From: Picocystis sp. L7
Taxonomy: Eukaryota > Chlorophyta > Picocystophyceae > Picocystales > Picocystaceae
DNA: 64,000 nucleotides
Assembly: GCA_020975725.1 (NCBI GenBank)
Contig: QXJR01000017.1
Location: 187,001-251,000 of the forward strand
Direction of reading: 5' to 3'
A program made the translations under genes and the position numbers. Of the stretch, positions 31,101 to 42,041 are shown piece by piece. How positions within the stretch are numbered: position 1 is the stretch's first letter; every line of letters begins with the position of its first letter. Under the pieces are notes generated by a model. It saw nothing but the letters and a program-made list of their open reading frames with translations, did no database searches and was not told the origin of the DNA.

Positions 31101-32919
31101 TTCATGAGGAGCAAAGCACCAAATGGTTCGATCGATGCACATCCGTCTCTGCTTGCTGCCCATACAAGCAGTATTCACATTAGATACAGCATCGCGTGTT
31201 TCTGCCTTGAAGAGGTAGATAGCATATTTTCTGTTTCTCGTGCCAGTTATGCCACCCCTCAGAGTTCAGTCATCATGATTGGTTGGTAATAGCGCAATAG
31301 AACTCGTCCATCCAACTTTGTTTCGATTTATCATGTCGTCTAGAAACTTGACCTGCTTGAAAGCTAGGAGTTCCATTTGCCATGGCAGTCTTGCTTTCGT
31401 TTGTAGACAAAGGGCAGGCTTGCTTCGTGGACTGGTATTCCACATATGAAATTGAAGCTTGTTGCTTGTTATTCGTCGAGTATCTAAGGACCAATTGATT
31501 TTCGCGTGTAGCTGACCGGATGCTTGCACAGCTTCACGGGAGTATCACCTGAAGGGCTATCTGTTGCCTGCTAGCATCCATTGATTCTTCGATTACGTTG
31601 ATGGACGACGACACTCTTCGAATCCAAGTTATGACTAGCATGGGAAGATAAATTTCGAATCTACATCTGTCTGCAGGTATCAGTCGAACTGACTAAATGT
31701 TAGTAACTTCATGCTTTGTGCCTATAGAAGACATTGCTCGACAGTTGGTTGTTTATTCGACATCAGGAATAGCTTGCATGAAGATTTTCGTTCTGACCTG
31801 CGACAATGCATCTAGAAGCCTCTTACCGACACCCGTTTTAAAAATCGATCGATTTGTACACCTACAGGTTCAAAATTTGGAGTTTCGAAAGCGACATTTT
31901 CACGATCCCTCCATCAATACCACTTCTTGATTCGGTATGGATTACCAAAGCCCCCCCCCCACTGGTAGTAGTAACAGACATCCTAGCTATGGGTGCATTT
32001 CTATTTTGCATCTTCCTACAACGGATACACTTCTTTTCACAGCTAAGAGAGAGGAACAATTGAACGTTGCTAAACACTTGATGAAGGGCTAGACCCTGTG
32101 TATGCTGACAATGTTAAATTGAGCAGCGAGAACAGGGAAGAGATTGAAGAAGAGGGACACACTTTCTGCATTGTCCATCCGTAGAGTCGTTCAGGTGAAG
32201 CATGAAGCTTGCCGGCTTGATCACCGAAAACTCACTTGTGTTGAGTATCTTCAAAACAGAGCTTCTGTCTTCTCACTATGTGGAAAAGCAGCCAGCGCAG
32301 GTCCGGTTTTTCTTCACTAAGAATGATTTGCACAGGGATGCGATTTACCCGGCAGACAATATCATGTGTGTGTAGCAATGTGCCCAAAAGGATAAGCCTC
32401 CAGTTCCGTGTGTGTCGTTCTGTGATTTCCAGGAGCCGTCCTTCATGCTTCAAACATGGAGGTGGGCTTCGATTCAGTAAGCTTGCCCCCAAAAAAGCAT
32501 CGCAGAACCTTGATTTGCTCGAAAGTTGAATGCTTTATGTCTGCCACCGTGTCCATGGTTCCCGACAAGCAACGGCAATTCACCAGCTTAAGCATCGAAA
32601 GGAACGTGACATGTGTGCATTACAAGATGAAAGTGGAGATGTTCCTGATCGTGCACAGTTTGAAGGTCGCCAAGCAAGCATTCATGTAGCTACAATTCCT
32701 TGGGGACAAGATGTGGTCCAGGTCTACGGATGCCCATGAGGCCATTCCCGAGGCAATGTTGGTTTTTTACGCCATCCAACTCCGTGGAGGTTGAGATGTG
32801 CCAGTGAAGAGGCAGGGGGGAGACAAGTGCGACTTCGGTAAGTTTCGAAACAGATCCGAAGGACCAAATCGGCTTTGGAAAAGCCTGTACAGCTGAACGC
32901 CTCATATCCCATTCCAAAT
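28142..32919. other. 4.8-kb AT-rich gene-free stretch between two convergent genes
   Basis: Lies between the stops of the multifunctional protein and the NAD carrier, so promoters are not expected. It is strikingly AT-rich, especially 29000-32000, with only short frames. A decayed Ty1/copia RNase H fragment lies at about 31266-31529 (-). There is a C10 run at 31951-31960. I looked for tRNA, 5S rRNA and U6 patterns and saw none. The rest is probably transposon debris too old to name. Confidence 0.6.
31266..31529 (-). mobile_element. Relic of a Ty1/copia-type retrotransposon (RNase H region)
   Basis: Minus-strand frames here give short matches to the end of copia Pol: NWSLDTRRITS, then STKQACPLSTNES and KTAMANGT, recalling the usual SKKQ...LST.EAEY.A.A block. 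A CAITNQS at the end recalls the following DNQSA. It is a small, clearly broken fragment with several breaks and no LTRs in sight, so an old insertion. Family assignment is tentative. Confidence 0.45.
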
Positions 32920-34169
32920 CTAGGCTTTATAGTCGACACCCGACAACCAGGCTTTTGAAACCTTCACCACTTCGTCCTTGACTGTTTGGAGGATCGCAGC
33001 GGCTGACATACTTTGCACACACTTGGTACCTATTCCATCGTAGAATGCACCAATACCTTCATCCGCATGGATCCTCTGAATGGCATCGAGTGTGCCGTGG
33101 TAACGTTCTTCTGGTAGAGTGTGTGTACCCTGCTCTTGCAGCCTGGCTTTCACGGTTAGTATTGGGTAGGTCAGCAGCGTTGCACCTAGCTTCGCGACCA
33201 TGGAATCAGCAAAGGTTGAAGCGGCACTGATTTTCCTGTCCCCAAAGGCGCGTCCACTCCTCCTCAAGGCTACGAGACGTTCGTAGAGTGCGTATTGAAG
33301 GGTAGGGTTGATGACCATGATGAGGTTGGGCAACACCCCTTTCCACAGGCCAAGAATACCCTCTTCCCTCAGCAGAGTTCTAAAAGTACCAAGAGCGCTC
33401 GAGCTTGGACTTCCTGCCCTTGAAGAAGGTGTAACTTCTTCAACCACGGTTCCCACATCGTTGGATGCATCCACCTGCCTGTCTGCAACGTCTCGTGCCC
33501 CGTGGACTTGCAGCTTGGTGACGAGGACCCAGATTGGGTTGGTCAGCAGCACGTTACCTGCTCCTGCAGCCGCCGCCACAAGCAGAGCCTCCGCGGTTGT
33601 CAGGGCCACTTTGCTCCTGGGGATGTTCAAGCTCTTGGCTTTTTCTTTCACTGCTTGTTTCCTCGCCACCGCATAGAGTGCAAAGTACACCCCTTGTGAA
33701 ACGGCTGCGCCGAAGAGTGCAAGCGGCAGTCCCGAGTAGGGACGCTTTCGGTTGAGCTTGTGTTTCCTTGTGGTTTGCTTTCGTGTGGTCCACTGGAAGG
33801 TCCGTCCCGTGGAGGTTTCGATCCGTCGCGCATTCGTTGTGGGTTTCGTTCGACACCGTCAGTCGTGTTGGAATTTCCCTCGCACCCATCCATGTTGCAA
33901 CCACGTCTCCATCGACGGTTTCCATCCTTTCTCCTTCCAAGTCTCCGTTCCGTGGGATGGTCTTATACTCCTCTTGCACGCGATGCCTTTCCCACCACAC
34001 GCGTTTCCTTGGATCGTGCGACCTTCCAGCGGTGTCCGCGCGTGGAGAAACGGGCAGAAAGGAAGCCTACGATGCGCACCGTGATGAGTGGATACGTGGC
34101 TGCCAATGCCGTGGTAGCAGCCACAGCTCCAGCGAATCCTTCCAATGCCGCATGACTGGTGGAAGCCAT
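32920..34169 (-). CDS. PXN: Peroxisomal NAD carrier (PXN/PMP34-like mitochondrial-carrier-family protein)
   Basis: Six-helix carrier of the SLC25 family, closest in motifs to plant PXN, which brings NAD (and exchanges AMP or CoA) across the peroxisomal membrane. Likely exons are 34169-34071 (MASTSHAALEG...TYPLITVRI) and 33777-32920, with a 293-bp intron from GTAGGC to AAAG. The acceptor could instead be an upstream AG. Diagnostic stretches are FGAAVSQGVYFALYAV, NVLLTNPIWVLVTKLQ (second repeat signature), LGLWKGVLPNLIMVINPTLQYALYE, AKLGATLLTYPILTVKARLQ (third repeat) and GFYDGIGTKCVQS-like GAFYDGIGTKCVQ. About 318 residues with this model. The first repeat seems to lack the usual matrix helix before YSGLPLAL, so the 5' exon model may be incomplete. 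It ends DYKA. Confidence 0.85.
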
Positions 34170-34758
34170 GAGGATGGGTGCGTTTCGAATGGGAATAGTG
34201 GACACTCGTCCAGACCCACCTGGACGAACGTGGGGTTTAGGGTAGGGTCGATGGGAATGGCAGGGGATCCATCCTCCACCCAAGGAAACCCACATCAGGG
34301 AACCAAGTGGATGGACGTGTGGCCTGTGAAACGTACCCATGACAAAAGGATGGACATCCATGGTGTCTGCAATCCCCACCCAGGAGAAACGAACCAGAAC
34401 GACTGGATGGACACGGAGACTAATCCACCGTGCAACAAAGCACGAGAATGCGAAAAAAGATAGATGCAAAAAGGCGTTGCATGCTAAGATCCCAGGAAGG
34501 AACAGGTGCCGCTCCAGCTTGATCCAGATGATCAACATTGATGGCACGATGCAAAAGGAAGGAACAGCCGAACTGTGACACGTGCCCTTTCTTTCGCAAC
34601 GAGGAAGCGGAAGTATGCGTTGGAAACGAGGGTCTGGACTCACGCGAAGCCCAGTCCTGCCTGGATGCTCTCGTGGATGGATCCTCGTACTTCGATCCAA
34701 GGTATCGAGGGTGATAGGAAGGCATACGGAGCAAAAAAGCATTTCCATTCCAAACACC
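34170..34758. other. Intergenic region: NAD carrier promoter and kinesin 3' flank
   Basis: 589 bp. The part near the carrier start is GC-rich and includes a telomere-like GGGGTTTAGGGTAGGG at 34232-34247. The part near the kinesin stop is more AT-rich. No gene recognised. Confidence 0.5.
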
Positions 34759-36258
34759 TCAACCTGTAAGCAAGCGAGAATGGTCACACGAAACATTCTT
34801 GTTGAAACGATGCAGTTTAGACTGTAATCGTTGCAACCGCTCGATGCGATGGGTGAGCAAATCGTCCAGGCGCAACACGTAGTCATCCATGACGCAGCCA
34901 GGATTGTCCACCTCGGCCAACAGATTCATCTCCTCGCGCATAGCAAGCATCGTCTCCTCCACAATTGACTTGTGCTCGCTGATGATCTCCTCCTCCTGCT
35001 CTACAATGTTTCTCAAAATTTCTTCACGGGCTGCATCATCTAGTGGTGGCGAGGATGGCTTGCTATTGGCATCAGTCGTTATTGCTTGGCCCTTTGGAGA
35101 GGCAATGCATGGACTAGTGGTAACCTTTTCACTCTTTGAGACCGGGTGATTCTCCTTGCCGAGATCCGCTTCGTCCTCCCAAACACCGGGAACCCCTCCA
35201 CGGTTGAAGCTGTTGCACTTTTTGGTAACATGGTCTTGGTTTTTCAATTCTCTCACCCTGTACGCATAACGGAGCGTGTTCAACGTATTTTCACATGCTT
35301 GGTCCGACGGGGAAACGTTGGCAATCATGACAGTCCGAGAATCACCGCTAAAGGAATCACGAAGGACTTCTGTCAGTTTGCTTCCTCGAAAGGGTATATG
35401 CTTGGAATCATTGTCCAGGGCCCGTATGCACTCTTTGAGAGCAAGCAGGCTCTTGTTGATTTCGGCACCCTCCACTCTTGTTTTCTTGTCATTGTTGTAC
35501 GTGTCGGCGCCCCGTTCACTGCCGGCTAAATCAATAAAAGAGAACTTGCCCAGTGCTTCTGAGCCGCGTCTGGCTCCTTCCTGCTTCAGTGTAAGTTGCA
35601 TGATGGCGTGAGACCTTGAGCTGTCCGAGTTGGCTCCCGTGCATCCCGTGCTTCTGGACGCGGCACTGACATTGATGATATCCCTGACTTTTTGGACGTT
35701 CGTGACTTCATGTTCCGTCAGCCCCACGATGCAGACATTGGCCTTGCCATCTTCCCTCATCACCAGCCGGGCCCTCTTGTTGAGGAGGTCGAATATTTTC
35801 CCCCCATAGATTTCGAAAACGCTGATGGTAAGTTTCAGTTCTTTCCTTCCTTCTATGAAATCAAAGATCTGTTGACAGCATCTTAGCGGCAGGGGTCCCA
35901 TCGTGTACGTCTTCCCGCTTCCGGTCTGTCCGTAGGCGAAGCAAGTCGCTTTTGCACCTTGAAAGATGGTGGGCACCAGCGGTCCGATGCATGCATCATA
36001 TACGTTTTCGTTGGTAGCGTCCTGGTCAAAGGCTTGGTCAAAGGGAAAGGGATGTTTTTCCACGTATTTGGTGAGGTCTACTTTCACTTTGGGTTCGTGT
36101 ACGGTGACTGTAGCGCTCTGCTCGTCCACGTCCAGCACGTCTGTCTCTTTCCTCTGCATTTCTTTCTCGCTCAGCGGTCTTTTCCGGACCACCACCCGGA
36201 TCCTCGAGGGTCCACGTCCCGAGGTCGGTCGGTGTTCTTCTCCGGCCGCGCTGAGCAT
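34759..36258 (-). CDS. Kinesin-13 (MCAK/KIF2-type microtubule depolymerase)
   Basis: Motor that removes tubulin from microtubule ends in spindle, cilium or cytoplasm. From ATG 36258 it has 499 residues, with only about 18 residues before the motor core (SRIRVVVRKRPLSEKE). The family mark is EPKVKVDLTKYVEKHPFPFD, containing the KVD finger. Nucleotide motifs are FAYGQTGSGKTYT (P-loop), NSDSSRSHAI (switch I) and FIDLAGSERGAD (switch II). TVMIANVSPSDQACENTLNTLRYAYRV and the neck follow, then an acidic helical tail (EEEIISEHKSIVEETMLAMREE). The frame runs 60 codons further upstream, but without an ATG. No ATG occurs on this strand for about 600 bases above 36258, which supports this start unless a distant first exon exists. 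Confidence 0.93.
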   Translation of the reverse strand: MLSAAGEEHRPTSGRGPSRIRVVVRKRPLSEKEMQRKETDVLDVDEQSATVTVHEPKVKVDLTKYVEKHPFPFDQAFDQDATNENVYDACIGPLVPTIFQGAKATCFAYGQTGSGKTYTMGPLPLRCCQQIFDFIEGRKELKLTISVFEIYGGKIFDLLNKRARLVMREDGKANVCIVGLTEHEVTNVQKVRDIINVSAASRSTGCTGANSDSSRSHAIMQLTLKQEGARRGSEALGKFSFIDLAGSERGADTYNNDKKTRVEGAEINKSLLALKECIRALDNDSKHIPFRGSKLTEVLRDSFSGDSRTVMIANVSPSDQACENTLNTLRYAYRVRELKNQDHVTKKCNSFNRGGVPGVWEDEADLGKENHPVSKSEKVTTSPCIASPKGQAITTDANSKPSSPPLDDAAREEILRNIVEQEEEIISEHKSIVEETMLAMREEMNLLAEVDNPGCVMDDYVLRLDDLLTHRIERLQRLQSKLHRFNKNVSCDHSRLLTG

Positions 36259-38649
36259 TTCGTCTGTGATGTTTCTCGGATGGTCGACCTCCTTCCTCGT
36301 GAACGCTCGGTCCCCCTCGTGATGTTGTTTCGATGCGCTTTGTGCTGCGACTTGTTCGAAAAGCTGCACCCGGTGTCGACGGTTCCTTGTCTCAGTCCCT
36401 TCCAGCGTGTCGTTTCTCGCAACGGTTTCCTTGGGCAAGGTGCTAATCGAAGGGTCCTACCGGTCCTTTTCCCCTTCTGTCACGACCTCCCTTTTTCTTC
36501 CTCGTTTCGTGTGGCGTTCTTCCACCTTCCACAGGGGTCTCGATGTGGCACGCGCTCTACAACGGGACGTAGGTGGTGTTCTACTGACCGTTCTTCGGTG
36601 GGTGTGCGCTCGGTCGTCGGGTCCACCACCGAAGAACCGAAGGAAGGAGGTGCAACCGAGGTGGGACAGGTTCCCGAAAAACCCAAGGTCGCACCACGAC
36701 CCAACCCCCACTGCTTCCCTCGTGCGTGTGAAAAGGTGCCTCGCACCGCACGAGCAGGAGACGGAAAGACCGCGCAGTGGAAGGAACGCGATTCGGTGTG
36801 GAGTTGCCCGTTCGCCACCGCCTCTCCCCGGTTTCCCTCCTCTTTTCCGTTCCCATCGACCGGTCGGAACCGAATGTCGCGGGGACGGAAAAGGAAGGAA
36901 TAGAAGGCACGACCCGGGAACAGACCGGGGGAAACAAGGGAACCAGGAGACCAGGCCCCGTGGGATCCAAATTCGAAAGGAAGGATGGGACAGAAAGAAA
37001 ACAAGGAGAAAACACCACGGGGACGCAACGGTCAATCGTTTCCCCCCCCCCCACCCGACCCGGAAGCCAACGTCAAAGATGGTGGAAACACACACACACG
37101 ACAAAGGCAAGAAGGTCGGGATGCGCGGTCCTAAAGGATACGTCCGCGGGTAGCAAAACCGAAGAAATGGAGGGAACCATCCATGGTCGTTGACACGACC
37201 GCACCCGCGCAGTACCATGCATGCTTGCATGCCCGAGTGAACGCTTCGCATCTCCACACCCCAAATCATCCCGCCCACACCAAGAGATGGCCCTACAAGC
37301 GCAATGTAAACAGCATGTCACACGAACGTAAGGTCGTAGAACGAAATGTGTCGAGATGCGACTAGGAAGATTCGTTATGTGGATACAAGAGCGAAGGATA
37401 GGAAATGAAACAAGGATTGTGGAAGCGAAAAGGCAATGGTGCGCCAATCGGCCATGCACTCCAACATGCCCACGACGCGACACCGAAGTCGTACGGTGAA
37501 GGAATGCTTGAAGAAGAACGCCTTCAAATGTGCCGCTTTTTGTGTTCCGGCAGCTCCAATGTTCACCAATAAAAAACAAGAACTTGTCATGCCCGCAAGT
37601 GTTCGTCTCTTTTCATGCGAAGTAGACAAATGGTACGCGATATGTTTTTTTCATTTTCCCGCAAGATCACAAGCTGAGGTGAACCGGAAAGTGTTTGCCT
37701 ATTCTTAATACTTTGGATACGGTAAAGCGGCAACTTTAAGTTTAACCTCTCGCATCATGTGTCACAAACAAAATGAAGGCTTAAGTGCTCGAATGGGTTC
37801 ATTCTGCGGGATGGCGACACTCGTACGAAGGACATGATTTCATGTTTGGGTTCTTCCGATCACATCCATATTTTTGCAACATTCCTAAAATTGTTACCAC
37901 TTGAACGTTCGATTGAAAGGGATGCCCCCCGCACGGCATCTTGTGAGTGTCCACAAGTTTCTTTGCAATAATTATGGGTTGCTTTTTGTTCACTTGTCAG
38001 ATTCTTACAACTCGATAGAGAGTTGGGCATGAGTTTTGCGTTGAGTAACCTTGATTTAAAACATGTTCTTGGTTGGGTTTGTTTACCTCAGATCGTGCCA
38101 ACTTACCACCCAAGGGGATTGCAGTTGGCAATTCATGGCCTCATCGCCGAGTCCAATAGACAAAGACTCACCCTGCGGTTTTCCAATTTGCACGACTGCT
38201 CTCTTTCAATGGTGAGCGAGCCTCCCATGACCAAACCTTCGTCGTTTTGGCTACTGCATGCATTGAAGCATAGTGTTGTTTTCGCTGTGAGATTCTTCAG
38301 AGCAAGCAAAGTATCCCTCTTAACATTGTGCATCCTCTCGCTACCTAGGCAACCTTAGCTTGCAAAGATAGGGACGCATCTTGTTTCCTTGGATGGGCAT
38401 GCATGCGTAATTTTCTTTCCATGAGTTCATCGATCCAATGCCCAAGCTTGCATTCCCACAGTGCCTCGTCTTGGGAAAGAACGGGAAGAGGACTCACGTA
38501 TCGGGAGAAGAACACGTTGCGTAAGGAACAACAGCATGGCTTGAGAAAAAGACTGTGAGAGAAAAAATTATCAACAGCACTCGTTATTTAAGCAGGACCT
38601 GTTCCTAACAGACAGATCCTGCGGTCGCACAACTCCAGCAATGTGGGAT
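36259..38649. other. Kinesin upstream region (GC-rich) and AT-rich gap; no gene recognised
   Basis: 36259-37200 is GC-rich and lacks ATG on the kinesin strand from 36259 to about 36855, consistent with a long leader or promoter. Long frames on both strands here (up to 273 codons) are Arg/Gly/Pro-rich and have no domain. About 37350-38640 is AT-richer, the 3' side of the ThrRS gene, with nothing recognisable. Confidence 0.5.
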
Positions 38650-40771
38650 TCAGGTAAGCTTGCATGCACTGCACTTGGAGTGCACCTTTTCCTTCATCCT
38701 TGTAATTACTTCTTTTACAGGAAGCTGCCCCAGGTCGCCGTCCACCCTGGTCCTGACAGAAATCCCGTTGTTTTCTGCTTCGTTCTGGCCTGCCACCAGA
38801 AGAACCGGAATTTTCTGGACCTCTGCATTGCGTATGAGCTTCGCCAAACGCTCCCCTGTCCTCACCTCCACGCGCAGCCCCTCAGCTCTCATTTCTGAAG
38901 CCACCTTGTTGCAGTAGTCGACCTGAGCATCGGAGACTGGCAGGAGCTGTGCCTGGACAGGAGCCAGCCATATTGGAAACATACCAGCGTAGCTCTCCAC
39001 CAATATGCCGAAAAAAACGCTCGATTGATCCAAAAATAGCCCTGTGTATCATGATTGGCCTTGCCCTGCCATTCTCTGGGGTGACATACTCCAAGTTGAA
39101 TCGCTCTGGAAGGTTGAAATCCAGTTGGATGGTGGAGCACTGCCACTGGCGGCCAATGGCATCCGTGATCTTGACGTCGATTTTTGGCCCATAGAACGCT
39201 CCACCGCCCTGATCGAGTTTGTAGCTCCAATGCTTCCTCTCCAGGGCCGCCACCAAGCTTTCCTCAGCCATCGTCCAAATATCATCCGTGCCCACCGCTT
39301 TCTCTGGTTTCGTAGACAGGTTTATTTCGTAGGTCTTGAAACCAAACGTGCTCAGGATCTCCTCCACTAGATCAAGCACACCGCAAATTTCGTCCGTGAT
39401 TTGCTCAGGAAGGCAGAAGATGTGGGCGTCGTCTTGCGTGAAACCCCGCACCCTGAAAAGACCATGCATGGTGCCCGAGCGCTCGTAGCGATACACGGTG
39501 CCAAGCTCCGCCCATCGGATGGGAAGGTCACGATAGCTCCTGTACCCGTCCTGATAGACAACAATGTGGAATGGGCAATTCATGGGCTTGAGCTGGTATG
39601 TCTCGTCTTCCACGTCCATACTGTCAAACATATTTTCTTTGTAGAAATCGAAATGCCCCGATGTTTTCCAGAGCTCGAGCTTGGCCACGTGTGGAGAGTA
39701 GAGGAGTTCATACCCGCTGGACAGGTGGGTGTCCTTCCAGAAGCTCTCTATGATGTGCCTCACCATGGCACCTTTGGGGTGCCAGAACACCAGCCCCCCG
39801 CCGGCACCTTCTTGTATGCTGAAGAGGTCCAATTCTTTCCCGAGCTTCCTGTGGTCCCTCTTCTTGGCTTCTTCCTTCATGGTCAAGTACCGCTCGAGCT
39901 GCTCCTCCGTTTCCCAGGCGGTCCCATAGATCCTTTGGAGCATTTCTCTCTGCTCGTCTCCCCTCCAGTAAGCTCCGGCCACCGATTCCAGCTCGAGCGC
40001 CTTGGCGTTGATTTGCCCCGTCGTTTCCAGGTGCGGCCCCGCGCAGAGGTCCCACCATTCCTTGCCGATGTGGTAGATGGTGATGGGTTCCTCTTGGATC
40101 CCCTGGAGGATTTCCAGCTTGTAAGGTTCTCCAAGCTCTTTGATCCTCTTCTCGGCTTCTTCTCGGGAGACTTCTTCTCTCACCAGGGGCAGGTTTTTGT
40201 TGATGATGTACCTCATCTTCTTTTTTATTTTCTTCAGGTCCTTGTCCGAGAGCGGGGCTTGGAGGTCGAAATCGTAGTAGAATCCGTTGTCGATCCAGGG
40301 TCCGATGGTGACCTGTGCATCCTTGAAGATTTGCTGCACCGCCATGGCCATGACGTGGGCGCTGGTGTGCCTGATTTTGAGCAGGGTTTCCGACTGTTCG
40401 GAGGTGGGCAGGGGTCCCAGTTCCACTCCTGCGTTGGCGATTCCACGTGCCTCTGTTCCGTTGGGTATCGGATCCGAGCCGTTGTTTCGATCGTTCGTTC
40501 CTTCCTCTCCACTGGTCCCATCGGATTGGCTTTCGCACGCATCATCCACCGGTTCTCGTCCCTGGGTGGCGGAAGAGGCACAGGTGCCCAGCCACGTACG
40601 GTTGGTTTTTTTCCGGCCTGATCCGTGGTCGGCGACGGACCACGTGTGGATGCGGAAGCGAAACGCTTCTGTTTCCCATCCGAACCTCTTCTTCCACGGT
40701 GTCGTTGGGTTCCACGTGGTGTGTGCGAGTGCACGTCCTGCTCGTGGACCCGCACGTGTGCGACACCACAT
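38650..40771 (-). CDS. Organellar-type threonyl-tRNA synthetase, with an apparent +1 frameshift
   Basis: Charges tRNA-Thr. It resembles the plant plastid/mitochondrial enzyme, not the cytosolic one. ATG 40771 (MWCRTRAGPRAGRALAHT) starts an Arg-rich, presequence-like leader of about 115 residues. The editing domain follows (RHTSAHVMAMAVQQIF and EWWDLCAGPHLETTG), then the class II core: PMNCPFHIVVYQ (zinc Cys), LGTVYRYERSGTMHGLFRVRG (motif 2), YGPKIDVKITDAIGRQWQCST and PIMIHRAIFGSIERF (motif 3). The anticodon domain (GILVESYAGMFPIWLAPVQA ... AEVQKIPVLLVAG) is in another frame. The two frames meet at a run of seven T on the coding strand (39011-39017). One fewer T would continue the family sequence, so this is an assembly error, a recent mutation or recoding. 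About 700 residues in all. Confidence 0.9.
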
Positions 40772-42041
40772 CCTTCTTCCAATGGGCGTCTCCTTGGTTC
40801 CACCCACCTGGGATCCAATGGGGACGAAACCCTAAACCCCTTCCCCTGTCCCCACCCATCCGATTCCCCATCGAACCCGGTTCGCATCGAACACCCCTTC
40901 CCTTTCCTTCCACCCTCCTTCGGTCGATCCCCTCCCCCCAGCAAAAGGGGGAGCACCCCACCGCCACTTTGGGGAAGCGTTAGTCCTCGGGCTCTTTCTT
41001 CGCATATTGCTTGTTTCCCGTTCTTTTTTGTGGTGTTTCTAGGTGATTCGACGAGGAGAATCCGAATCTGAGCTTGGTTGGTCCTGGATCGTTTGTCTTC
41101 TGGGTGAACTCGGCGCGGCTGGCTTGGGGAGTTCTCCAAATTCACCCTTTTCTGGGCGTTTTGGCGAGGCGGTTGAACATGCGCTTCATGGCACCAGGAG
41201 CATCGACTCTCGATGTCTTTTTTCTCATGAAGGTGTCCTATCTCTCCGTCTTTCCTTTCCCCGGGTTTGGCGCTCCGGTTCTTTGTGGATGCCTGGCTGC
41301 CGTTGGGAAGGTGCGAAGAAGCGGTGCCGTTTGGGCTTCCCACCACCTGCCGGTGGCTTTTCGCCTCTAGAAACTGCGCCAGGCAGAATTTGGACGTTTT
41401 GAGGGCACCGTTCGAAATAACGCGCCGAGATCTATCGAACGAGCTATCGTTTGTGCGATTTCAACCGATATTCGAAGAGATACGCGCATCGAAAGAAAGG
41501 AGAACCCGCCAGGGGAAACGAGGCAGGATCCAGGAACAGAAGACCCTGGGACGTACGCGGGCCTCCCGGCGCTTGCACGGGCCGAACCAGGCCGGGATCC
41601 ATCGATCAAAACCGTGCAAAACAGAGTGCTCTACAACTTCGATTGGGGCAGCAACGTCCGGAAAGGCCCTCCCGAGGCTCCACGGATCCCACAGCGACAC
41701 CCCCTCTCTCCCTATGAAGAAAAAGTGGCGGTGGGGTGGAGGGGGAGGAAGGGGTCCTTCCGATCGGGGATCGGGAGGGGACATGCGTCCCTTTCCCATC
41801 GACGTACGTACCCGATTGGATCGGGGGGATGCGCCCGGCAGACCATGGGGTGCGAAACCGAACGGGTCCCCGGTTTCCCCTTCCGGGACCCGGGATCGAA
41901 CCCTCCTTCTGTCCGATCGCCCGTTTCCCATCAACCCCCTTTGGGATCCCTTTCCGTCCAACTGGGATGGGTGTCGGATCCACGTGTCGAAACGACGTCT
42001 CGTCGAAAGGAAGGAAAAAAGAGCGCCACCCACCGCGCCCG
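40772..42041. other. Divergent promoter region between ThrRS and the TLDc gene
   Basis: 1.27 kb, mostly GC-rich. It holds an AAACCCTAA telobox close to the ThrRS start. Frames on both strands are low-complexity. A 15-codon minus frame at 41142-41189 (MKRMFNRLAKTPRKG) is preceded and followed by nothing I can splice it to. No gene recognised. Confidence 0.5.
40827..40840 (+). promoter_or_regulatory. Telobox-like motif AAACCCTAAACCCC
   Basis: Lies about 56 bases upstream of the ThrRS ATG. AAACCCTAA is the plant telobox, found in promoters of translation and cell-growth genes and equal to a telomere repeat unit. Here it is a single hit, so function is inferred only from position. Confidence 0.4.

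Noticed and set aside
36259-36438. 60-codon upstream extension of the kinesin frame
   Set aside because: Opens after a stop without any ATG, and the residues do not resemble kinesin-13 N-termini.
39401-40621. 406-codon plus-strand frame
   Set aside because: Antisense shadow of the ThrRS gene.
41142-41189. Short minus frame MKRMFNRLAKTPRKG, recalling ESCRT-III starts
   Set aside because: No downstream exon of that family is present; likely chance.
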